Shown piece by piece: positions 9,062-18,200 of a stretch of 64,000 nucleotides of DNA. The notes beneath the pieces are model-generated. The model was not told where the DNA came from. It saw only the letters and a program-made list of their open reading frames with translations, and searched no databases. How positions within the stretch are numbered: the first letter of the stretch is position 1; each line of letters starts with the position of its first letter. The stretch spans positions 35,991 to 99,990 of the forward strand of contig CAXMOM010000058.1 of the NCBI GenBank assembly GCA_964195425.1, read 5' to 3'. The DNA is from Glaciecola sp964195425. Its GTDB lineage: Bacteria > Pseudomonadota > Gammaproteobacteria > Enterobacterales > Alteromonadaceae. Made by a program: the position numbers and the translations under genes.

Positions 9062-10078
9062 CTAGTGCTCCATTAACTCTTGTTCTATTTTAGTTTTTAT
9101 TTTATCAGGAACCGCTTGCTGTGCTTCTTTAATTGCTTGCACAATTGCGTAATAGCAAGCTTCCGTAGATGCGTTTCCATGACTCTTAATCACAGTGGAC
9201 CGCAATCCTAACAGACTCGCTCCATTATACTGGTCGGGGTTCATACGTTGATACAAGCTTTTGAGAATAGGAAGTGCAAGTTTGCTTAAAATTCGAGCAA
9301 TTAACGTTTCTTTGGTAAGTGTCTTTATTTCTTCGACTAAGAATTTTGCAATACCTTCACTGGCTTTAAGCGCAACATTACCCGTAAATCCGTCGGTAAC
9401 GACTACATCAGTTTCGCCGGCAAAAATATCATCGCCTTCAACATAGCCAACGTAGTTTATGGCTTCGCAGTCTTTTATTAGGCTATCTGCATGCTTAACT
9501 AAGCTATTACCTTTTATATCTTCTTCGCCAACGTTTAAAAGGGCGACGGCTGGTGATTCGATACCTTGCGTCTGTTGCATTAAGACCGAGCCCATTACCG
9601 CATATTGAAAAAGGTTTTCAGCATTGTAGTTAATTGATGCACCTAAATCTAACAATAAGACTTTTCGACGGTTTTGAGTGGGTAGTAAGGTACATAGCGC
9701 GGGTCTTGAGATACCAGGAATAGTCTTAATTACATAGTAAGCCATGGCCATTAATGCGCCTGTATTGCCAGCGCTAACGCAAGATTGCGCAATACCTTGC
9801 TGAGTTAAGTCTAGCGCTTTGCGCATACTTGATAATTTTTTTTGCCGAATGGCTAGAGCGGGTTTGTCGGTCATTTCGACAATTTGTTTACAAACTTCAA
9901 AAGTAACGCGTTGTGAATACGGCGCTAGTGTTGAAGTAAATGATGATAGTGTTGTCTCGTCGCCACACAGCATTATTGAAACAGCGTCGAAATCACAAAG
10001 AATTTTCTTTATAGCGCCCAAAAAAACATGGGGGCCGCGATCGCCCCCCATGATATCAATTGCTATTGTGACATTCAC
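9062..10078 (-). CDS. plsX: Phosphate acyltransferase PlsX
   Basis: This 338 aa soluble protein makes acyl-phosphate from acyl-ACP for the PlsY route of phosphatidate synthesis. It starts with the family signature IAIDIMGGDRGP and contains VSAGNTGALMA, VDVVVTDGFTGNVALK-type (ETDVVVTDGFTGNVALK) and ASLLGLRSTVIKSHG, all typical of PlsX. It lies between rpmF and fabH in the conserved order. Confidence 0.96.
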   Translation of the reverse strand: MNVTIAIDIMGGDRGPHVFLGAIKKILCDFDAVSIMLCGDETTLSSFTSTLAPYSQRVTFEVCKQIVEMTDKPALAIRQKKLSSMRKALDLTQQGIAQSCVSAGNTGALMAMAYYVIKTIPGISRPALCTLLPTQNRRKVLLLDLGASINYNAENLFQYAVMGSVLMQQTQGIESPAVALLNVGEEDIKGNSLVKHADSLIKDCEAINYVGYVEGDDIFAGETDVVVTDGFTGNVALKASEGIAKFLVEEIKTLTKETLIARILSKLALPILKSLYQRMNPDQYNGASLLGLRSTVIKSHGNASTEACYYAIVQAIKEAQQAVPDKIKTKIEQELMEH

Positions 10079-10096
10079 AAATATAAGCCTAAATGC

Positions 10097-10267
10097 TTAC
10101 TTTGCCGTCACTTTTTCACCTTTGTAAAAGCCATCGTTTGTCACATGGTGACGACGATGAGTTTCGCCAGAGGTCGCATCTACCGACAAAGTCGCGCCTG
10201 GTAATGAGTCATGTGAACGACGCATTCCACGCGTAGAGCGTGTTCTTCTACTTTTCTGTACCGCCAT
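10097..10267 (-). CDS. rpmF: 50S ribosomal protein L32
   Basis: A 56 aa frame begins MAVQKSRRTRSTRGMRRSHD and ends FYKGEKVTAK, the gammaproteobacterial L32 sequence of the large ribosomal subunit. It is 9 bp after yceD and 18 bp before plsX, the standard yceD-rpmF-plsX arrangement. A GGAGTAACCC-type Shine-Dalgarno (plus-strand complement at 10270-10276) precedes the ATG. The gene is short and easily missed by length cutoffs. Confidence 0.97.
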   Translation of the reverse strand: MAVQKSRRTRSTRGMRRSHDSLPGATLSVDATSGETHRRHHVTNDGFYKGEKVTAK

Positions 10268-10276
10268 GGGTTACTC

Positions 10277-10798
10277 CTAATCTCGCTTAAGTTCTTTTAA
10301 AACCGCAAATGGGTTTTCACGCATTGGTCCCGGTTCGATTTCTCCAAATTGCATACTTTCAGCTTTTACCGAACACTCTTGTTGTGAGTGTAAAGGAACT
10401 AAAGGCAAAGACAAAATCAATTCATCTTCTAGCAACTCAAATAAATCGACCTCTCCTTGGTCATCGACCTGTACCGGTTCGTATGCGTCTGGTAATAAGT
10501 CTGTTTGTTCCTTCCCCTGCACGGGTGTGAAACAAAACTCAGTATGCACTGAGTGGTCAAACACTTGATTACACCGCTGACAAATAAGCTGAACTTGTGA
10601 ATGCATTTCGCCGCTAAAATAAGTAAGACTCTGCGCGTCTTTTAAAAACTCAACTTTAACAAGCACTTCAGCCTTAACTGCCGCTACCGCTGAACTGTAT
10701 CGTAACATTTCGTTAGCAAGATAAACGCCGTCATACTTCGACCGCAATTGTGCACTCTTGTTAGGATCTAGTTTTTTTGGTAGTTTCACATTTGTCAT
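10277..10798 (-). CDS. yceD: YceD/DUF177 23S rRNA accumulation protein
   Basis: This 173 aa protein belongs to the YceD (DUF177) family needed for normal 23S rRNA levels. The CQRCNQVF cysteine pair, TEFCFTPVQ, LPDAYEPVQVD and the C-terminal NPFAVLKELKRD are family features, and the N terminus MTNVKLPKKLDP aligns with E. coli MQKVKLPLTLDP, which supports this ATG. No Shine-Dalgarno precedes the start, and the promoter -10 box lies only about 10 bp upstream, so the mRNA may be leaderless. Confidence 0.92.
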   Translation of the reverse strand: MTNVKLPKKLDPNKSAQLRSKYDGVYLANEMLRYSSAVAAVKAEVLVKVEFLKDAQSLTYFSGEMHSQVQLICQRCNQVFDHSVHTEFCFTPVQGKEQTDLLPDAYEPVQVDDQGEVDLFELLEDELILSLPLVPLHSQQECSVKAESMQFGEIEPGPMRENPFAVLKELKRD

Positions 10799-10807
10799 AG
10801 CGCGCGC

Positions 10808-10836
10808 ATGATATAGATTTACGCGCCTTTAGTCAA
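10808..10836 (-). promoter_or_regulatory. Sigma70-type promoter of the yceD-rpmF-plsX-fab cluster
   Basis: On the minus strand TTGACT (rc of 10831-10836) and TATCAT (rc of 10808-10813) are separated by exactly 17 bp, five of six matches in each box. Predicted initiation is near 10800-10802, a few bases before the yceD ATG at 10798. It is the best promoter match in the 193-bp gap between yceD and the divergent yceF. Confidence 0.7.
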
Positions 10837-10991
10837 AGGTTTTCATTAGTTTAGACCCTATTCACTGAATATAAAGACCTTATATAGACTGGTTTTGAAA
10901 ATTTAAAACAAAGATCTATTTTTCCTTTACGCAATGGGGCCGCTAGTGTGTAAAATACATAATAGTAATTACCAGCTAATAATATGAGCCT

Positions 10992-11618
10992 ATGACATTT
11001 CCCCAACAGTCGTGCCACCCTATTTTACTTGCCTCTTCATCGACGTACCGCGCTAGTCTATTGGCACAATTGAGTGTAGATTTTATTCAAGCATCTCCCA
11101 ACATAGATGAATCCCATATTAGTAGCGAAACACCGCATGCGATGGTAAGCAGGCTAAGTGAACAAAAAGCAATGGCATTGCGCAAGCAGTACCCTTCCCA
11201 CGTCATTATAGCATCAGACCAAATAGCCTTAACTCACAATAATGAAATTTTAGGTAAACCTCATAATCATGAAACTGCGGTAAAGCAACTTATGCAGGCA
11301 AGCGGCCAGAGAGTCGCTTTTTTAACTGGCTTATGTGTATTGTCACCGCAGGCTAATAATGACGGAACTTGGCATAAACAGTTAGTAGTAGAGCCCTACA
11401 TTGTATACTTCAGAAAACTGACGGTTTCACAAGTGATTGACTACGTAACACGAGAAAAGCCCTTTGACTGCGCCGGCAGTTTTAAATCTGAAGGCTTGGG
11501 CATTAGTTTATTTGAAAAACTAGAAGGCGATGATCCTAACGCCTTAATTGGTTTACCGCTTATACAGTTGTGTAGCATGTTAGAAAATATTGGAATGCCA
11601 ATTCTAGCGAAAAACTAA
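10992..11618 (+). CDS. yceF: Maf-family nucleotide pyrophosphatase (YceF type)
   Basis: This 208 aa protein is a Maf/YceF nucleoside-triphosphate pyrophosphatase, a house-cleaning enzyme acting on modified nucleotides (m7GTP for E. coli YceF). Family signatures are LASSSTYRASLLAQL at the N terminus, SDQIALTHNNEILGKP in the middle and CAGSFKSEGLG with LEGDDPNALIGLPL later. It is divergent from yceD, as in E. coli. Subfamily choice rests on that context. It is slightly longer than the E. coli protein. Confidence 0.92.
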   Translation: MTFPQQSCHPILLASSSTYRASLLAQLSVDFIQASPNIDESHISSETPHAMVSRLSEQKAMALRKQYPSHVIIASDQIALTHNNEILGKPHNHETAVKQLMQASGQRVAFLTGLCVLSPQANNDGTWHKQLVVEPYIVYFRKLTVSQVIDYVTREKPFDCAGSFKSEGLGISLFEKLEGDDPNALIGLPLIQLCSMLENIGMPILAKN

Positions 11619-11662
11619 GCCTGTATTGGTAAGGTAGTAAATAACTAGCGCTTACAGATTTG

Positions 11663-12100
11663 CTACTTTCGCAAAGCTTGAAAGCCAAACCAACCTGCAA
11701 CGGCAGAGCAACTTGTCAAAAAAGTGCCCCATGTCCAATCAATCAGCATAATCTTTAGGGTAAAACCTTCTATTATACTATAGCAAGTAAGATTGTAGGC
11801 ACCATAGCTAGCTAAACCAAGTAATGCGCCGTCTATAGCTGCGTAGGTCCATGGTTTATCTCTATTTGGAACAACAGCCAATACGAAGGTAACACTGCCA
11901 TACATAAGATAAAACACTAACCAGGGCCAAGTTATATATTCACTTCGTAGCAGTCCCTGCATTTCTGTCTGGTACCAGTGAGTAGCAAAATAGCCAAGCC
12001 AAAAAGCATCTAAGACAGCGAAAGCGATAAATATGCTTAACAAAGACAAGGCAATATTACTTAAAAATTGTTTAATTTTGGCAAGCATAATTTTCATCAT
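11663..12100 (-). CDS. DUF2177-family inner-membrane protein
   Basis: This 145 aa protein has four predicted membrane segments (about residues 15-35, 55-75, 88-108 and 120-140). The pattern LDAFWLGYFA, YGAYNLTCYSIIEGF and MLIDWTWGTFLTS matches the DUF2177 family as I remember it. Function is unknown. It lies downstream of the SpmAB-like gene on the same strand (61 bp gap) and converges with yceF. Confidence 0.75.
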   Translation of the reverse strand: MMKIMLAKIKQFLSNIALSLLSIFIAFAVLDAFWLGYFATHWYQTEMQGLLRSEYITWPWLVFYLMYGSVTFVLAVVPNRDKPWTYAAIDGALLGLASYGAYNLTCYSIIEGFTLKIMLIDWTWGTFLTSCSAVAGWFGFQALRK

Positions 12101-12161
12101 TCCTTATTTAATAGACACTATTGATATGCGTCATTGGTATGCACTCTGTTATTTACAGGTG

Positions 12162-13391
12162 TTATCCAAAAAACCAGTAAGAAACCGCTATCGCCGCGGT
12201 TATGCCAGCTAAGTCGGCCGCTAAACAACAACCCACAGCATAGCGACTATGCTTTATACCTACCGCACCCAAGTAAACTGCGAGTACATAAAAGGTGGTT
12301 TCAGTTGACCCTTGCATAACCGAAGCTAGTCTTCCTACAAATGAGTCTGCGCCGTGAAACTGCATAGTTTCGATCATCAGCGCTCGCGCACCCGAGCCAC
12401 TTAGCGGTTTCATCATTGCGGTAGGCAATGCATCAACAAATCGTGTGTCCATGCCGACCAATCCAACTAAATAAGCGACTTGATCGGTAACAAACCCCAT
12501 AACGCCGCTTGCTCGCAACATACCAATTGCAAACAACATAGCCAGTAAGAATGGAATAATGGAAATGGCGACATCAAAGCCCTGTTTAGCGCCATCTACA
12601 AATTGTTCGTAAGTATCTTGGCCTTTGCGCCAGCCTATCACCAGCACTGCAACAATAAAGGTCATTAAGGCAAAGTTAGCGATTAAGCTCGATTGGCTCG
12701 CGAGTTGGTCTGCCGCTAGTCTAGAAAAATAAAGCATAACTGCAGCTAAAAGACTGAACGCGCCTACCAAATAAATCAGCACCACCTTATTGAATAAATT
12801 CACCCGCTGCACAGCACACGTTACCATTAAGCCAACTAGAGTAGATGCACTGGTCGCTAATAGAATAGGAATGAACACATCGGTTGGCTGCGCTGCGCCT
12901 TGTTCTGCCCTATATAAGAACACGGCTATAGGAAATAGAGTCACAGAAGAAGTGTTAAGCACCAAGAATAGTATTTGCGAATTGGTTAAGGTGTCTTTGA
13001 CTGGCGATAAGGTTTGCATATCTTGCATCGCTTTTATCCCAAAAGGGGTAGCCGCGTTGTCTAGACCTAATATGTTAGCCGACATATTCATAGTAATACT
13101 ACCAAGCGCTGGGTGGTCCCTTGGTATGTCTGGCATAATTCGGCATAACAAAGGTGCAAGTAACTTTGAAAACTTGGCAATGAGCCCAGAGTTTTCAGCC
13201 ACTTTAAAAATTCCTAACCAAAAGGCTAATAAACCAATTAGTCCAAGTGCTATATCTACACTGGTTCTTGCCATGCTGGTAACGGCGGTCATAACTTGTT
13301 CAAAGCTACCCATGTCACCGGTAACGACAACTTTAATGCAGGTAGCGATGAATGAACTAACAATAAAGGCCAACCAAATTTTGTGCAGCAT
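12162..13391 (-). CDS. SpmA/SpmB-like fused nucleoside-recognition membrane protein
   Basis: This 409 aa polytopic membrane protein looks like a natural fusion of SpmA (N half, with NMSANILGLDNAATPFGIKA) and SpmB (C half, with MMKPLSGSGARALM and MQGSTETTFYVLAVYLGAVG). Both belong to the nucleoside-recognition/Gate domain family. In Bacillus the separate proteins act in spore maturation. In non-sporulating gammaproteobacteria the fusion is widespread and its function unknown. The glycines and polar residues in the Gate repeats suggest a transporter or channel-like role (inference). Confidence 0.88.
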   Translation of the reverse strand: MLHKIWLAFIVSSFIATCIKVVVTGDMGSFEQVMTAVTSMARTSVDIALGLIGLLAFWLGIFKVAENSGLIAKFSKLLAPLLCRIMPDIPRDHPALGSITMNMSANILGLDNAATPFGIKAMQDMQTLSPVKDTLTNSQILFLVLNTSSVTLFPIAVFLYRAEQGAAQPTDVFIPILLATSASTLVGLMVTCAVQRVNLFNKVVLIYLVGAFSLLAAVMLYFSRLAADQLASQSSLIANFALMTFIVAVLVIGWRKGQDTYEQFVDGAKQGFDVAISIIPFLLAMLFAIGMLRASGVMGFVTDQVAYLVGLVGMDTRFVDALPTAMMKPLSGSGARALMIETMQFHGADSFVGRLASVMQGSTETTFYVLAVYLGAVGIKHSRYAVGCCLAADLAGITAAIAVSYWFFG

Positions 13392-13829
13392 AATTGCCCT
13401 CTTTTTATTATATTTTGGTGTGTAACATTCTTACGCTTATGCAGTTGCTGTATTTACCTTACTGCATTAGCAACAAAGCAAAAATCGTCACAATAGAAAT
13501 GATAGCATCAAAACTAAATAATTAAAGATAACAATGTGTTTAGCAGTAATTGATTTATTATTTGGTATTGGTTTAATTGCTCAGTAATAGCTCATGTTAT
13601 TTCGTAAGCGCTGTGGTTTATTATAATTAGTGGGATAAACATGTGGATAAGGTGTGCAAACCTTGTACACATCTAAATATATATTCGTAGGCGCCATGCG
13701 TCTTAATTAAGCTATAAAACATTGAATTCAGTAAAATATTTATGTATTCGTTCAATATAGAACCCTCTAAAGAACGTTAAGCAATACATTTTTATTAGAA
13801 AGCACTTTATTTTTGATTTAAAAATACGG
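13392..13829. other. AT-rich intergenic region with a perfect DnaA box
   Basis: No gene is visible here. It contains the upstream region of the SpmAB-like gene and, at 13642-13650, TGTGGATAA, whose complement TTATCCACA is a perfect DnaA-box consensus. A near-match TGGGATAA lies 11 bp upstream. Nothing else indicates an origin: no cluster of boxes and no dnaA, gidA or parAB nearby. Confidence 0.4.
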
Positions 13830-14014
13830 TATAGTGTCTAACCGACGACGTTTTTGTAGATGGCATCTCCCGAAATACTAGTGTTTTTGCGGATGATTGT
13901 TGTTCCAAGTGGCTTTTGTGGAAGCCCCCTTGTAGATATCGGAAGTACAAGTTAGCGCAAGGCTCTTAAATGAGCCAACCCCCTAAGCCTGGAACTTTTG
14001 TTCCAGGCCTTTTT
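13830..14014 (+). ncRNA. Candidate structured small RNA (about 170 nt)
   Basis: A -10-like TATAGT (13830-13835, weak -35 about 17-18 bp upstream) precedes a region with no coding frame but a chain of hairpins. They are GGCTT/AAGCC (13911-13915, 13922-13926), CTTGTA/TACAAG (13929-13934, 13946-13951) with CGGAAG in the loop, GGCTC/GAGCC (13961-13965, 13972-13976), then a strong terminator at 13987-14008 with a T-rich tail. The next gene is on the opposite strand, so it is not a leader. GTTCCA at 13902-13907 could pair with the terminator arm TGGAAC. I do not recognise the family. SRP RNA and 6S hallmarks are absent. Confidence 0.55.
13987..14014 (+). terminator. Rho-independent terminator of the candidate small RNA
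   Basis: GCCTGGAAC (13987-13995) and GTTCCAGGC (14000-14008) form a perfect 9-bp stem with a TTTT loop, followed by CTTTTTATTT. It reads on the plus strand, toward the end of tesB, and has no upstream plus-strand coding gene. Confidence 0.85.
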
Positions 14015-14069
14015 ATTTCTGGGGTTTGTGTTATTTGGGCGTCCATAATTTAACAGCGCTTAATATTAC

Positions 14070-14939
14070 TTAGTCGATACTTGTTTTCATTTGTCTAAGC
14101 AAGCCCTCTTGCACAGACGAAGCTACTAACAAGCCTTCCTTATTATAAATTTTACCTTGTACCAAAGCCCTCCCATTGCCGCTAAAGGGACTTTCCATTT
14201 CATACATTAGCCAATCATCAAAACGAAATGAATGATGAAACCACATAGCGTGATCTATCGTCGCCATACGCAAGCTCTTGTCTTGTATGGCAATACCATG
14301 TGCCTGCAGCGCGGTACTTAGAAACTGAAAGTCAGAAGCATATGCCAATGAAGCTTGATTCAAAGCAACGTCTGAAGAAGTTGTATCGGTGCCTTTAAAC
14401 CAGAGTTGACGTTTAGGCTCACGTTTGACTGCATCAAATGCATGGGAAGCATTAATAGTACGGATATCAACCGGACGATGAAACGGCAAAGCCTCTTTCA
14501 TTTTCGACGATAACTTATCGAAATTATCATCTTGAAACTTGATGTCTTTGTCGACCGTTTCAGGATCAGGTGCTTCTGGCATAACACTAAATTGATGTGT
14601 TAAGCCTTCTTCGACTTTTTGAAAAGAGGCTGTCATATCAAAAATTGTACGTCCATTTTGAATCGCTTTTACACGTCGCGCTGAAAAGCTCCTTCCATCG
14701 CGCACATTTTCTACTTCATACACTACTGGCTTAGTTGCGTCACCTGGCAATAAGAAGTAGCTATGAAAAGAATGAATTCGGCGATCGTCGGGTAAACTTC
14801 TATAAGCGGCCATAACAGACTGCCCTAACACTTGACCACCGTATAAGACACGATAACCCAAATCCCAACTTTTGCCTCTGTACAATCCTTTCTCAAGTTC
14901 TTCTAACTCAAATAATTCCTGTAGACGAGCATTGCTCAT
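14070..14939 (-). CDS. tesB: Acyl-CoA thioesterase II
   Basis: This 289 aa double-hotdog enzyme hydrolyses acyl-CoA to free fatty acid and CoA. Typical TesB motifs are GLYRGKSWDLGYRVLYGGQV, HSFHSYFLLPGD, the DHAMWFHHSF block, the Asp in AYASDFQFLST and the Gln in SSVQEGLLR (the family Asp-Thr-Gln catalytic set). Length matches E. coli TesB (286). It is monocistronic here, with a candidate small RNA downstream. Confidence 0.95.
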   Translation of the reverse strand: MSNARLQELFELEELEKGLYRGKSWDLGYRVLYGGQVLGQSVMAAYRSLPDDRRIHSFHSYFLLPGDATKPVVYEVENVRDGRSFSARRVKAIQNGRTIFDMTASFQKVEEGLTHQFSVMPEAPDPETVDKDIKFQDDNFDKLSSKMKEALPFHRPVDIRTINASHAFDAVKREPKRQLWFKGTDTTSSDVALNQASLAYASDFQFLSTALQAHGIAIQDKSLRMATIDHAMWFHHSFRFDDWLMYEMESPFSGNGRALVQGKIYNKEGLLVASSVQEGLLRQMKTSID

Positions 14940-15026
14940 GTAATCTCCAGTTAATAGTAACGACTGCTAAAAGGCTATAAGTATAGTGATTAACTGGCAA
15001 ATTAGAAACAGATTTTATGGCCGTGA

Positions 15027-15155
15027 ATAACAGCCATAAGCTTTCAGCTGGTAGAGACCAAGCTTGCTACCGTTAAAGCCTTAGCACCTGCAATGGCTGT
15101 CCTATTTGGCTTAGGTTTAGGTTTAGCCAGTTTAGCTTTTCGTCGTAAAAAGTAA
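15027..15155 (+). pseudogene. Relic of a PEP-CTERM-like protein tail
   Basis: An open stretch of 42 codons after a TGA has no start codon at its beginning and ends with a sorting-signal-like tail: a short APAM motif where PEP would be, a hydrophobic segment VLFGLGLGLASLAF and a terminal RRKK followed by TAA. This resembles the VSAPATLA...RRK tail at the window's right end. It is followed at once by a terminator. Because no upstream coding frame exists, I read it as the surviving 3' end of a decayed exported-protein gene. Confidence 0.5.
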
Positions 15156-15171
15156 CTACTACTGATAACAC

Positions 15172-15200
15172 AAAAAAACCAGCTTATAGCTGGTTTTTTT
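15172..15200. terminator. Bidirectional intrinsic terminator
   Basis: A7-CCAGCT-TAT-AGCTGG-T7 forms a stem with A/T flanks that works on both strands. It lies 14 bp after the gene ending at 15215 on the minus strand and just after the PEP-CTERM-like relic on the plus strand. Confidence 0.85.
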
Positions 15201-15214
15201 GTGCGTGGTGCTAT

Positions 15215-18200
15215 TTACTCGCTATCAAAAAGTGCTGACGCATCAAAATCAACCACAATTCTATTGATACTCCCGGTCCGCTTAAACAAGGCGCTGGCTT
15301 GCTCAGCATCTATATTTAGGGCATCAATACAACAGTCTTCACCTTCATTATAAATAATCGTAACCGTATTTAGACTTGAACTATTTACCTTATATACAAC
15401 TGGCACTTGGCACCATGTAAAGGCCAGTTGATTAGGCTTAATGGGCAATATTTGCCAATTTCCCGAAGTATCTAAGTATCTAAAATCGATCGCATGCGTC
15501 AAAAACTCTTGCTTTCTTAGCAATGCTGGGGCGAACGAAACCGCACCCTTATTGACAATAAGGCCTAACTCTATAAAGCGTGCTATCAATTCTTCTTTTA
15601 CTTGTCCTGTCATACCTGGTTGTTGTGCACCAGCATGCTTAGGCGTATGAGAATATGGGTCTGCAGGGAAAGCACCATATTCTTCTGGCGTTTTATTAAA
15701 CCCAATTCCGTCTCTTACTTTGTAGTAGAGATGACCAAGCTGTTGAACTGAGCTAGGGCTTGTATCATTTAACAAAGCAACCTGGAAGTTTTCGCCCACA
15801 GCCAGTAAGAGTTTTGAGACCATATGCCAATAAACACAGCCAAGCCCTTCAAACCCAAACATGCCGCCAGAGCGACCAGTAAACGCTAAATGATTGAAAG
15901 TAGCTTCATACAAATCAAAAATAAGTGCTTGGTCTTTTATTAAGGCGGGGTATTTCTGGATTTGGGCTTCTATTCTAGTGCCTAAATCGCCTTTATTGCC
16001 AATATCAGCATGAAATCTGATATTGGACTCAGCATCTATACTCACAATACTATCTTCTTCATCAGATAGCATACGTTTAAGGCTATCTATGCCATCAATC
16101 TGTTGACTCGACAAACAATTCTTTTCCATAAAGGCAGTTTGCTTTCTATCTGGATACAGCATAAACGTGTTTTGATCTGCCCTGTAAACATCACTCTTAA
16201 ACAAAGCATTTATCACCTCAATAACTTCTTCTGGGTTCATTTTACCAGACGTTAACGCAGCAACCTGACCTTCTAGCATCGGATACAAATAGTTAATGTT
16301 TGCACCGTGTGCACTTAAGTCTAATAAGTTGTAAGCATGATACAGACCATCTTCACGTTTATTAGTAGAAATGGTGTGGTCAATGGCAACTAAAGCCTGT
16401 TCAAACAAAGCCAAAATAGAGTCCATATTGCAGCTAGATTGTCCACTGAAGCCTTCTTGCTCATAAACTTTCACACGAAATTTACTTGAGGCCTGACCCA
16501 AAGATGTTAACGAGGCTAGGCGAAGCTCGGCCGATACTTTTTCACCATCTAATTGAGGCGTTAATTCGTTTAAAGCATCTACAGTTTCTGTTAACCAAGT
16601 AGCAACTTCACTTGAAAGGTTAACCTTGCCATCATGACTAGCAAAAAGGTCTTGCACAAATAACACATAGCGACGCATATAGTTTAGTGTGACCATAGAA
16701 AGGCCTTGGCCAACTAATGCGTTGTTCGCGTCGTTCCATTCGGGCCGCTGCGTGTTTAGCCAAATACCGCCATCTATAACTAAGTTGCCTAATTTAGCTA
16801 ATAAAGGTACTAGTAATTTTTCAAGCAGGCTAACCTGATAAACCTCATCGTTACCATTTAGCATTAACTTGCCATCGGCGCCCATTTTAGCTACCCGATT
16901 TTCTATTTTTTCCGACAAGGCTTCATCATAATCAACCGTGCTTTTCGCGTCTTTTACTACATCTTCGAAAGGTTTGATTTTGTATGGCACGTTGGCATAA
17001 CAATAACTTTCGCTTAGGAGTAGCTGTGATAGTTTTTGCGGATGAAATTGCTTTGACACCTCTAGTAGCTTAAGCAAGTAAATAATTTGATGATCGCCCC
17101 AATACCCGATGTAACTCCATGGGTCGTCGGGCTCTTCTACTTCCCAATCAATACCGTCTTTGGTAATTCTATAAGGGTTGTAACCATCAAATGTAGAGGC
17201 GTTTACAAATTTTGCAATCATGCCTTCAATAAATTCAGGATAACTGTAGGCCAATGCCTCCCAGTTTTGGAAGATGTCGCGCCAATTCCCTTGATAAGTT
17301 AACAATGGCTGGTTTTGTTCGTCTTTTAGCTTTATTACAAACTGATTCCAAGGACGGCTAGGATCGCCATGACGACGGCCAAAATAAATCGGTAAATATT
17401 CTTGTGCTAAACGGGCAAATTGTGGATCGTTTAAACCCTCAACTTGCGTCATCAATTCAGACAATAAAAATTGGTCAGGCAGGCCACTCATAAAGGTGCT
17501 GTTTCGTTCATAAACCTTGGCATTAAATTGCTTAACGCTGGCCATAAAATCTTGTTTGTTAATACGATATTGATCACTGAAAATACCGCCTCTTAGCACG
17601 TTAAACAGAGTGTTGGCATAATGATGCACACCAACAGACTCCTCATTTACAAGCTGGAAACCGTCTGCACTTGCCAGAATAGCCGCTAGCTCATCGTCAC
17701 CTTCTGAGATAGAGTGTTGAATATTGCTTAATAACTCACTTTTTGCCTCAAGTGCTTTACTCAATTCAGTAATGTCAGACTGGGTTTTTTCAAGATCAGC
17801 GACTATGTACCAAACCTGCGTTTGTTGCGCCGCCAGATGCAAAGAGGTTTTAAGTAGATAAGCACCTCTTACACCGCGGGTTGTGCTTTGTATTGCGACT
17901 TCTCTGCCTTGCTTAAACTGACTCAGGACTTTACTTGATAAAATAACTTCAGGGCTATCTAGTCCTATCGAAAATACGGTTGTAGCACGCAATGATTCAC
18001 AAGGCTCGGCACGATCCGTAATAGCTGAATATAGTGTATAAAGCGCTAGCCCATTTGCCGAATCAACTTCTGTCCATTTGTAGGCATCAACTAAGTTACT
18101 TGACACCGTTTGGGTAAACTTCGGCGTACCTGCGGGCAATACATTTTGAATACCATCTATCAATTCTATATCCACTTGCGCATCAGAATGATTGATAATT

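Noticed and set aside
12790..13425. 211-codon plus-strand open frame
   Set aside because: It lies wholly opposite the SpmAB-like gene and has no domain or ribosome-binding site, so it is a shadow frame.
13642..13650. Replication origin
   Set aside because: One DnaA box and one near-match only. No AT-rich unwinding element with clustered boxes and no origin-associated genes.
13830..14014. SRP RNA (ffs) or 6S RNA
   Set aside because: ffs lies near tesB in E. coli, but the GGTCCGGAAGGAAGCAGCC core is absent on both strands, and the 6S closing stem with a large bulge is also missing.
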